This document shows positions 21,613 through 30,300 of a stretch of 64,000 bases of DNA, one piece after another. The stretch is from assembly GCA_935421135.1 (NCBI GenBank), contig OW285195.1:2108001-2172000 (forward strand). Direction: 5' to 3'. Numbering within the stretch: the first letter of the stretch is position 1; every line of letters begins with the position of its first letter. The notes under the pieces are model-generated. The model was not told the DNA's origin and searched no databases. It saw only the letters and a list, made by a program, of their open reading frames with translations. The position numbers and the translations under genes were made by a program. The DNA is from Bugulina stolonifera (Eukaryota > Bryozoa > Gymnolaemata > Cheilostomatida > Bugulidae).

Positions 21613-22184
21613 CTTTCTGTTTTACTATTGCTTGCAAGAGGGGTTTTAGGAAGCTTTCGCCTAGACCTAGTTTTGATAGGACTTCTATTTTCACCCTTCC
21701 CACTCCAACGTGCGCCAGCTTCTGACCTCTCTGGTTTTGTTTCTCTCCTATATGGGTGTGGTAGTGGTGACCTTGAGCCACTTCGCCTCTTTTCATCATC
21801 TCTTTTTTTCTCTCGCCCTCGCTCTTGTGCTTCTTCTTCTCTTTGTCTCCATGTATGCATTTCATTAAACCTAGTGTTAATTCCCTCTAATGTATTATAC
21901 AACTCCTGCTGCGGATGGCGTGATCTCTCCAACTCTTTTAGGAACTTATTCATTTTATGAGCATGTTGCTCTAGCTGAGAGTAGATGTCTGTATCAGAGT
22001 TTTTGAGGTTAGATATTACATCTTTTCTGCTTTTTTCTGCCAGGAGTAGATCCCCATTTGTAGAGAGTGAGGGTAGATGCTCTCCTTCTTTTTTGTTGTT
22101 TCTACTATTCATTGATTCATATGTATGTTTATCCATAAGAAGATACTTTTTAGAAAACTTGAGACTCATTTCACCTTCGTCCAC
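21600..22184 (-). CDS. unknown coiled-coil/basic protein, copy 1
   Basis: Up to 194 residues; the ATG at 22169 (MSLKFSKK) is the likelier start, since it falls next to the preceding stop. Family not recognised. The middle (about 60-110) is predicted coiled coil (SQLEQHAHKMNKFLKELERS). A highly charged Arg/Lys/Glu/Ser tail follows (REEEAQERGREKKRDDEKRR), with SR-like and PIKTRSRR motifs that could bind DNA or act in nuclear import. It lies between a conserved small Polinton protein and the integrase. A structural or DNA-associated role is inference. Copy 2 has only a few substitutions. Confidence 0.6.
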   Translation of the reverse strand: MDEGEMSLKFSKKYLLMDKHTYESMNSRNNKKEGEHLPSLSTNGDLLLAEKSRKDVISNLKNSDTDIYSQLEQHAHKMNKFLKELERSRHPQQELYNTLEGINTRFNEMHTWRQREEEAQERGREKKRDDEKRRSGSRSPLPHPYRRETKPERSEAGARWSGKGENRSPIKTRSRRKLPKTPLASNSKTERWMI

Positions 22185-22569
22185 CGCCTAATCCACCAAG
22201 CACACCTCCAAGTAAACTTGCCAATGGCTTCAAAAGAAGACCTAAAAATCCGCCACGTTGTAGGATTAACTTTTTCTGCCTCACACTAGTACGAGAGTTG
22301 GTGAGATCCTCAATGGCCCTTCTATGTCGACGTAGAGAGTTCAACTGAGCGGTAGTTAGATGAACATTACCTAATAATACATTTCTAGCACACTCAACAA
22401 GAGCGAGTATAAGGTCTTTGTTAGCCTCAGCAATGGTTGAATCTCTGATGGTTGCAGATGCTTTCGTCAGTGCATATATACTCAAGGCATTCCTCCTCAA
22501 CCTTGGAGAATACTCGGGTGAATTAATGTATCTCATGCTTGATGATGGATGCGCTCTCTTCGAGTCCAA
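22171..22569 (-). CDS. small conserved Polinton protein ending in QRGGF-hydrophobic tail, copy 1
   Basis: 132 residues. It matches a recurrent small protein of invertebrate Polinton-type elements: a helical region with LVECARNVLLGNV, an Arg-rich segment (LNSLRRHRRAIEDL), then KKLILQRGGFLGLLLKPLAS and a Gly-rich hydrophobic end. The tail resembles a membrane-active or virion-anchoring peptide (inference). Function unknown. The ATG at 22533 (MRYINSP) is an alternative start. Copy 2 differs by two residues. Confidence 0.65.
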   Translation of the reverse strand: MDSKRAHPSSSMRYINSPEYSPRLRRNALSIYALTKASATIRDSTIAEANKDLILALVECARNVLLGNVHLTTAQLNSLRRHRRAIEDLTNSRTSVRQKKLILQRGGFLGLLLKPLASLLGGVLGGLGGGRR

Positions 22570-22601
22570 GACAGTTTATGGAGAGAGTAGAGATGTGAAT
22601 G

Positions 22602-23261
22602 CTACTTATATTCCAGGGTATTCGGGATATATACAGTCATGGGAGAGTGCTCAGAAGCAAAATTACCGATCAGTCTAGCCCACTCCGGGGTTTCCTGGCG
22701 AAGATTCAAGAATAGAAAAGAGTGTGGCTTACGTGTAGCATCACTAAAAGCTTCTTGAACAGCTCTTGTACTCTGAGGAAAAGCCTGCTTTGCAAGATTG
22801 GTAACAGACATTCCGTCTCTGGGATTCTTGAACAAGAAAAAGTACTGCGAGTTTATTGACACTGTTCTATTATCTTTCGGGAAAAGGTTCTGTAGTAAGA
22901 AAAAGACGCTTATGTTCAGGTGGTGACTGAACTTTGTAAAGATTGCATTAGTAGTCTCTTTCCCCCCGACTTCACCCATCAAGTCATCAATGATGAGCCA
23001 GCGATTCTTCCCATCACGCTCTATATCCATTTCTACATCAATGAGTCCTGAATGAAACCTTACTTTATCCTTGTAATCCTCAAAGCGGCGTTGCCAAACT
23101 CCATAGCAGTAAATGATTTCAACAGGAGTGGGTGAAGCAATTTCATCAACTCTCCTAATAAGACTAAATAGTAGTTCCGTTTTTCCACTCCCTGTTGGAC
23201 CACAGACTAGAGCTGTGAAGGGACTCTGCAAGCGAAGATCGATTTCTTGGTGTGGACGCAT
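22602..23261 (-). CDS. A32/FtsK-HerA-type genome packaging ATPase, copy 1
   Basis: 219 residues. Walker A is GPTGSGKT (21-28). Walker B is WLIIDD (88-93). A conserved polar FFLLQN segment lies at about 120-125. This is the usual core of Polinton, adintovirus and poxvirus-type DNA-packaging ATPases, which pump the genome into preformed capsids. The start codon lies inside the end of the upstream membrane-protein gene (98-nt overlap), typical of dense viral coding. This copy is full length. Copy 2 loses its end to a 13-bp deletion. Confidence 0.9.
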   Translation of the reverse strand: MRPHQEIDLRLQSPFTALVCGPTGSGKTELLFSLIRRVDEIASPTPVEIIYCYGVWQRRFEDYKDKVRFHSGLIDVEMDIERDGKNRWLIIDDLMGEVGGKETTNAIFTKFSHHLNISVFFLLQNLFPKDNRTVSINSQYFFLFKNPRDGMSVTNLAKQAFPQSTRAVQEAFSDATRKPHSFLFLNLRQETPEWARLIGNFASEHSPMTVYIPNTLEYK

Positions 23262-23571
23262 GCTGATCCAGTTGAGTAGCTAATAGAGTTGTGTTTGTTT
23301 TTAAAAAGTGTCCTTGCTTAAGTACTCCTTTGTCTTTGCCATTGGGTGGTTCCCTATCACTTAGATATGTGTAAACTGATGGTGATAAAGATGAGCAAGA
23401 AAGTATAAATAGTATTATGATTATGTAGAATGTGAACTTCTTTCTTTTGTTGCTTCTCTCTCCTATTTGCTCCCTTCCCTCTTCAGCAGAGATAGCTACT
23501 ACTTCATCTAAGAGACCATCAGCCACATCTTCATAATTCTCATTTCTACATACTACCTCTTGCTTTGACAT
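23164..23571 (-). CDS. small single-pass membrane protein overlapping the ATPase, copy 1
   Basis: 135 residues; no family recognised. An acidic N-terminus is followed by RSNKRKKF and a hydrophobic segment at about 46-62 (FTFYIIIILFILSCSSL), then a polar C-terminus with NTT and NRS sequons. That fits a type II membrane protein. Its last 98 nt overlap the ATPase start in another frame. The overlapping part, after about residue 100, looks less protein-like and may be unconstrained. It is conserved in copy 2. A role in virion entry or membrane contact is possible but unproven. Confidence 0.55.
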   Translation of the reverse strand: MSKQEVVCRNENYEDVADGLLDEVVAISAEEGREQIGERSNKRKKFTFYIIIILFILSCSSLSPSVYTYLSDREPPNGKDKGVLKQGHFLKTNTTLLATQLDQHASTPRNRSSLAESLHSSSLWSNREWKNGTTI

Positions 23572-23611
23572 CTTGCCCTTGTTTGAGAGAACGATTGGAA
23601 TCTATACACTT

Positions 23612-24940
23612 TTATTCATCATTACTTTCTCCTGTTGGAACCCACTGTGGCAGTTTACTATCTTCCCCTTCTGCTTTTGCATCATTATCATCTAGTTTGT
23701 TAGCCAGGTGGGGAATTATGTGATCAATAATTGATACACTATCCATTTTTTCTTCTTCTTCTTCTTTTTGCAAACGCTCGATTTCCATCATTAACCTCTC
23801 TTTTTCCATTCTTTCCTCTGTTAACTTTTTTTCTAAGAAGGCAATGCGATTTGTTCTTCTCTCTTTTCTTGCATCAATTCTCTGTTGCATCTCTAGTGCT
23901 TCTTTCCACCCCAGTGCTCCTGCCAATTCCACTTTCTTTAGTGCCAATTCTTGTTCTATCTTTCTAATCTCTTGTTCCCTTTTGTCACACATTTCAACCT
24001 CTTCTTTAGTTTCTACATGAGTTTGCTCTTCTATCATAATCTGCTTATTCTCTCCTGTAGAAGTCTCTCTCACTTCCACCCTAGCTTCTCCTGGTGAAGG
24101 GCTTCTTATCTCCTCTAACCCGTTTTTGGATGAATCTAGTTCTCCAATGTCACACATTTCAACCTCTTCTATCATAACCTGGTTAGTCTCTCCTGTAGAA
24201 GTCTCTCTCACCTCTAATCTAGCATCTCCTGGTGAAGGACTTCTTATCACCTCTAACCCATTTTTGGATGGATCTAGTTCTCCAAACAATCGCCCTGCAT
24301 ATAGCGTATTACCTCTACTAAGAATTAAACCAGGGATGCTTTCTTCATTGTAACTCCTCTTCGCTCGCGATTTCTCCTTCCCATCCTCAAAGCGACATCT
24401 TCTTGCCCCATCCTTTAATATGTTCAATACTCTATGATAGAGTTCATTCTTTGAACCTTCCCCACCAGGTTCATTATCCAGATATAGTAAGAAGTGAGTG
24501 TTAAAAGTGGCCTCCGCTCCCACACCAGTTTCATCCCAGTTTCTATCTTCAATAATCTTCTCAACCTCCACTCTACACCAGGTTGACAACTCTGCATTCC
24601 TAAGAAGGAGTAAGGGAGAAGAAACGGATGCGTTTTTTGTTTCTACCATAGATGAAAATCTTGACCTAGCTCCTGTTAAGTCTTCATAACAAAGTGCCAT
24701 TTTCCTCAACTTTTCCTCTCCTATCTTAAAAGGGATATTCATAGAGAGTGAAAGTGTTCTAAAATAGATGGCAAGCTCTACCACTAAGGAATTATGAGCG
24801 AGTCTGTCAACCCAATACCACATCCATGGACTATTCGCTTCTTCGATATTACTTTTGATCATATAATCCCATACAGACTTCGGGAGGACTTCCTTTAAAA
24901 GTACATATCTCCCCGCTGCTCCTTTGGTGAGAAAAGACAT
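23612..24940 (-). CDS. 442-residue protein of unknown family with duplicated segment and coiled coil, copy 1
   Basis: It is the first gene inside the right TIR, with TATAAAAG (24994-25001) about 55 nt before the ATG. The N-terminal part (1-180) looks globular, with WMWYWVDRLAH near 39-49. A 46-residue segment is tandemly duplicated (about 220-259 and 266-305, each starting GELD.SKNGLE and containing RSPSPG and VRETSTGE). Residues about 320-405 form a long charged coiled coil, and the end is acidic. No polymerase, helicase or nuclease motifs are seen. The position usually held by replication genes makes it the only large candidate for an element-specific function. In copy 2 it has one repeat unit and is split by a deletion. 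Confidence 0.7.
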   Translation of the reverse strand: MSFLTKGAAGRYVLLKEVLPKSVWDYMIKSNIEEANSPWMWYWVDRLAHNSLVVELAIYFRTLSLSMNIPFKIGEEKLRKMALCYEDLTGARSRFSSMVETKNASVSSPLLLLRNAELSTWCRVEVEKIIEDRNWDETGVGAEATFNTHFLLYLDNEPGGEGSKNELYHRVLNILKDGARRCRFEDGKEKSRAKRSYNEESIPGLILSRGNTLYAGRLFGELDPSKNGLEVIRSPSPGDARLEVRETSTGETNQVMIEEVEMCDIGELDSSKNGLEEIRSPSPGEARVEVRETSTGENKQIMIEEQTHVETKEEVEMCDKREQEIRKIEQELALKKVELAGALGWKEALEMQQRIDARKERRTNRIAFLEKKLTEERMEKERLMMEIERLQKEEEEEKMDSVSIIDHIIPHLANKLDDNDAKAEGEDSKLPQWVPTGESNDE

Positions 24941-24993
24941 GTTTGCTATGACTAAGTCTTCTTTGTATTAATACTATCATCAGTCAAACTTAT

Positions 24994-25001
24994 CTTTTAT
25001 A
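24994..25001 (-). promoter_or_regulatory. TATA box at inner edge of right TIR, copy 1
   Basis: Leftward TATAAAAG, 54 nt before the first leftward gene. It lies exactly at the TIR boundary, so CCAAT-containing TIR sequence is placed directly upstream as a likely promoter. Confidence 0.65.
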
Positions 25002-25226
25002 GTCCCACCCCAGTGGAACTCGGAATGGGCGGCGGGCCGCTGCCTAGTCGCTTGGCCCGGTGGATACGGGGCACCGGCGTCGCCTCCACGTGTACGGTCG
25101 GCGCCGCACGCAACGTGGGCGGACGCGGCTTGACCGCCTCAAACGATTGGTCGTTCGGGTGAGTGGGGGTTGCGGGGTGGGGAGGGTGGGCGGCGGTGGA
25201 GGAGGGGTGGCGGTGATGACGGTGAT

Positions 25227-25257
<31 letters not shown>

Positions 25258-25326
25258 GTGGTGGTGGTGGTGGCGGCGGCGGCGGCGGTGGCGGTGGTGG
25301 TGGTGGCGGCGGTGGTGGTGGTGGCG

Positions 25327-25357
<31 letters not shown>

Positions 25358-25728
25358 TGGTGAGGGCGGTGGTGGTGGCGGCGGCGACGGCGGTGGTGAG
25401 GGCGGCGGTGGCGGCGGCGGCGACGGCGGTGGCGCGGACGGGACGAGGGCGGTGGCGGGGAGGGGGGAGGAGTGGGAGGTGGGGGAGGGGGAGGGGAGGA
25501 GGGTGGGAAGGAGGAAGGGAAGGGGTCGTGGCCGGGTTCGGGGTCAAGTGTGCAAATGTTTTTTCGACCAATCAGAAGGGGGGATTTTGGGGTGACCTTG
25601 GCAAGGTCGTGTGCAAAATTTTTGTGCTCTTCTGTGATTGGTTGAAATCGGAAATACCGGCTTGTGATTGGTTGAAAACAGGGGTCAATGAGTGCGTGTC
25701 TGTCTAGAAGTGCACTGACTATACTACT
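24998..25728 (-). repeat. right terminal inverted repeat, Polinton copy 1
   Basis: 731 bp, the inverted match of 14984-15705. The two differ mainly in the number of GGN triplets in the GC-rich tract. TSD GCTGGC follows at 25729-25734. Confidence 0.95.
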
Positions 25729-25734
25729 GCTGGC

Positions 25735-26428
25735 CCTCAAAGCTCGAAATAAATATATATATCATATATTAATTCTAATTTCAAGGTGATATAAATAAGA
25801 GGAAGGTCTCAAATACCCACTTGAGGGGCAGTAGAGTTATAATGTGGTACATAACACCTCTACTATATTACCTCCCCTTATGGTCTCCCCTTATGTACCA
25901 TTTGTTTATCTATTCTAATTATTAACATATAGAATTTCCACCAGTGGCTATTAAAGCAGTTAGTAGATGTTTGCTCAAGGATATATGTTGATGTTAGCTC
26001 ATAATCACTTCTATTATGGAACTGTTTTAACAAAATAATCAATTTTCTTTGTGATATTGACATAAGCCTGTGTTGCATAATATAATGGAATACTGTTTAT
26101 ACATAATATAATAGGATACCACTAGACATATAATACATATGTAAAGGTACAGCCATATCTATGTTTTGGTTGCTATATATTTAGATGTAGTACTTAAACA
26201 CATAGCTCAAGGATCCGCGTACTCTTTAGTCATAAATATATATGAACATAATAGTTGGGACCTTTGTAATAAATATTATGATATACATCACACAGATTAT
26301 AATATATATTATTGTTTAATTGTACGATTGTATTACAATCTTGTGTAGAGATCAATGGAGGTGTGAAGCTACATATAGGTCAGAGGTTACAATTCATTCC
26401 TTATAACACACCCTGGCCGTACTCCATA
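25735..26428. other. no gene seen
   Basis: AT-rich flank with small open frames and no domains or splice chain. The 8 bp just before the next element (ACTCCATA) is its target duplication. Confidence 0.4.
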
Positions 26429-27128
26429 CAGGGTTGGGAGCTTTGATCTACTTTTGCATTCGATTTCCGATTTTCGATTATGCTGACTAAACCAAGGAAT
26501 ACAAGCATTCGATTGTTACTTTACCAAATCAATGATTGTACTTCAATCGATTTTACAATCGATGATGATTCTAGAAAATGCACATGTATATGGGTATAAT
26601 TTTTGTAAAAATGGAGAAATTTATTGTCTTTACTAATTTTGTCTATTACTTTAAAATGTTATAACAACTGTGCCTAATATTACCAGTTTTATTTGCATTT
26701 TCTCATAGTTTAGAGTTATCTCCTCTACATTTATGTTTCTTTCTAGCCTCCAAATATTTATATGCACTGCAAATATTAGCCAGAAATTCCAGGCTATTAT
26801 TTCTTATTTGGTGCTAGCCACTCACATTTTATCCTAGCTTGCAAATAGAAGCTATTATTTTGTTATTAAATAAAACAGCTCATCATCATTTTTTTATTAA
26901 AAAGATAAGAACTAAGCTACAAGGCTTTTTATTTATTTCCTGTACTAAACACTAGCAGATTAATTAGCAGTTTAGTGACAATCGAATGCAGCTGTAACCC
27001 TATAAAACCAACGAATACATGCATTTCGATGGCTTTGTTGGAAACCAATGATTAGGTGGAATCGATGGTGAATAGACCAAAGAAAATCACCATCGAATAT
27101 CGAATGCTATTGGCGATTCCCAACCCTG
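26429..27128. mobile_element. hAT-like MITE, 700 bp
   Basis: Inverted ends CAGGGTTGGGA...TCCCAACCCTG are flanked by an exact 8-bp duplication ACTCCATA (26421-26428, 27129-27136), as made by hAT transposases. The interior is non-coding, with subterminal ATTCGAT-type inverted motifs. Confidence 0.85.
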
Positions 27129-27136
27129 ACTCCATA

Positions 27137-27349
27137 TACATGTACAATGTAGCTATATAGAGTAAATGTAGAGGTAGTTGTACATGTACATTGTATATAC
27201 ATGTACATTGTATATACATGTACATGTAGCTATATAGAGTAGGTGTAGAGATAGTAGTGTAATTATACACATTCATGATTGTAGTCTATATCTCTATAAC
27301 AACATGTTAATAATATAATATTTTACAGGATAACTCTTTTTTATTTTAG
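27137..27349. repeat. short TACATGTA-rich repeat
   Basis: Contains two copies of GTAGCTATATAGAGTA followed by a GTAGAGRTAGT stretch, and several TACATGTACATTGTATA repeats. No gene is present. Confidence 0.5.
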
Positions 27350-30300
27350 TTGGAGTTTTCGCGTGTTCGTACAGATACTTTAGGTGATTGTTCACTGCCC
27401 ATATCGTCCACTACCCAGTACATACAGTGGTATCCAGCAAATGTAAACCAAGGTAGCAGAGGATGGTTTGTCACAATTGGACTGTACTTTATGTCTTATT
27501 GGCATTGGCAGGTAACACAATTCACTACATATACATGTTGTACACACTATATATATGCACATAACACTTGGGCTACAGTAGACTACTACAGCATACATTC
27601 CATCTTATAGTTTCACTACAGTGTCATAGGCGTAAACATTACAAGCACATGTATATAGAGCTATATACATGTCATATTCGAGTGTATTAGCAGGTACCAG
27701 GTAATATGGTATATCTACCTTATTCTACCATCCATGTTCTCCGTAATTAGCACCGACTCCCATCTGTTAGTACATAGATATAGCTTACATTCACAGACCA
27801 TCATAGATATCAGGGAATAAAAGTCAGAAAGAAAAAAATGATATGATTTTCAACTGTAATACTGGACAGCTCATTGTCCCTCCTACTATACATGTATTTA
27901 CATGTCGTTGTTTATTTCATATCAAGCTACATGTATTATAATTTTATGTTTTCTATATTATTGAGTATTTACAGATTACCATTTATTAGTACACTGTATA
28001 TACATTTAGGTTGTTCACATACAATGTATATAACAACGTAATAATATGACACTAGTATGTAGTTATGCCATCCCAGTCTTGTAACCAAAACTGGGAGCAA
28101 ACGAAATATCGGAAGAGTCACACAGCGATTCACATACAGTACATAGCGTGACATTTAAATGACATTTACATCTTTACTCCAAAAGTCAATAAAATGATAC
28201 TAGTGACAATGTGGGGCCAATTAGCACCAACTTAGCACACAGGCACCTTGTACCAGATATAACAACTTCTGTATGGAGTTATCTTACCTACGGTGTCAAT
28301 ACTCCACAGTGGTGCTATGATGGCATCCTGTGTACTTGACAGAAACCCAGTACTATAACTGGCATTGTCTAATCTCATGTGATAGTTACATTAAGTATAG
28401 TTATAGCATATGTACTGTATACATATATTATAACTGTGCATAGTATAGCATCATGTGATAGGTACATGTACATATACTATAGCTGTACGTGTAGGCCTAT
28501 AGTATCACGTGATAGGTATATGTACTGTGACTGTACATGTAGCCTATAGTATCATGTGATAGGTATAGGTACAGGTATGTTAGTTTCAAAAACTGAACTT
28601 CAGTCAGAGGGTGTTGCTTGCAGTATTATAGTACAAGTGAATCCATAGAGCTTCACGTAACCCTTTAGTGAATGAACAGCCAGGAAGTATCTGCCTTCCT
28701 AAAGTGGTCCTCTCTTTAGACTAAAGTAATATTGCTGTGTATAATATACATTGTACAAGCATCACTTACATTACAATATTGCGTAATATGTAATGCAACT
28801 AAAATCTCTCTCATTCCTACATAGCTGTAGATGTGGACATAGGTAAGTACCACTGGCCCAGTTTTACATCCCGTATACATTAAGGTATACTATGATTGTA
28901 TAGCTTATACGTTATCTTTATTTTAACCCAACTAGATTCGTACACAATATTACTAACTAGAGATGATCACACTGGTGAATGATTTTTGTAGCATAGCTGT
29001 TGTTCCTATTTTACTCTATGTACTGAATCAGTGGGAGTTACCCGCTCTTTTGTTACCCACCCTACTTGTAATTAAACCGGAGTAACACTAATATCTATGG
29101 CTAGGTATATAGGCAAGTTATGATGTGTGAGGATTTCTAGTTCTTAGACAGAAGTTTCAAATCCCAATTTAAGTTATTGTTTGAGAACCTAGAGTGCATG
29201 TCCCAACTTCTACACGTATAGTTTGTTCATTACCTTTGGCTTTTGTGAATATATGGTATTGTATGGTAACAATGTGACATTGTAACTCTAGTATCAATAA
29301 CTGTATAAGAAAAGTTCATCAACTCGAGACAACAATACATGTACATGTATGTGTACGAACTATGATTCGATTTCAACATGTTAAAGGTGGACTGTACTGA
29401 AAATTTCAGAATGTTTGTCGCCAAATTAACTATGTTAGTATTACTTGATACCTAAACAAGCATATCTAAACTGTTTTAGTAGTAGCTAATAGATGCTAAA
29501 CTGCAAAAAAGTAACCCCAAAATTTCTAAAATAACCATAGTGATGTCAGCATTAGGAGTTATCTCCACCTAGTTATATGTCAATTCTCAAAACTTTTTCT
29601 TTGATTACCTCAACTCTGACACACTATATAGAAGCAATATTGAGTTCTCACAACTGTTTTATAAGAAATGCAGTGTTCCTTCAATAAAACAGATGCTAGC
29701 AATTATAGTACTACGTTCTACATGTTCAACACACCAGTCTAATAAGTAGGCATGTTATTCATGAGATAAACAAGTAGCCTATTGACCAATCAAATTGCGA
29801 GCTCAAAAGTCATTTGATAATTTTTTGCAACAATTTGTACTTTTTATTGTCTAGGAATATTAACTAGCATTTGTTCTACATACCCATTTTTTCGTTTTGT
29901 GATATTCCAAGTACAACAAGGATAAAATCTCAATTAAAATTTTCTGTTTATAATAACACAATGCCTGGTCTGGCATTCACTCCCTGCAATGATGTATTTC
30001 ACTAGTTTTAGCAGAGCTGGGTACCATGATGACATCATAGAGCCCAGCTGGTATTGTGCTAACTGGTTCAGCTGCTACTAGGCTTTCTAATGGTGCATTC
30101 AGTTTATAACCTCAAAATTTCAGTACAGTCCACCTTTAAGTGGTACCCGACTTGGACTTGTCTTCCCTCATATCTTGTCGGATTGATGGAATACTGGGAA
30201 GTACCAGCTAGCTTTGCTGATAAGTGATCACTCAGATCATGAGTTCTGTGTAACCATATACAATCAAACTGTATTGAGACTATTGCATTGCTTGTGGTTA

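Larger units (their letters stand above)
14984..25728. mobile_element. Polinton/Maverick-type element, copy 1 (10,745 bp)
   Basis: Bounded by inverted repeats of about 725 bp and a 6-bp TSD (GCTGGC). It carries an integrase, an A32/FtsK-type packaging ATPase, an adenain-like protease, F54H12.2-type major capsid protein, a penton-like protein, pX/pVI-like basic protein and four less clear genes. All but one run leftward. No DNA polymerase B motifs or gene-sized space for one are visible, so the element is shorter than the usual 15-20 kb. All leftward reading frames are open, so this copy could be functional for virion proteins. It would depend on another source for replication (inference). Copy 2 is at 40445-51363 in the same orientation. 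Confidence 0.92.

Noticed and set aside
21605..21865. Alternative minus-strand frame with many Lys and His
   Set aside because: Overlaps the coiled-coil protein in another frame and looks like a low-complexity shadow.
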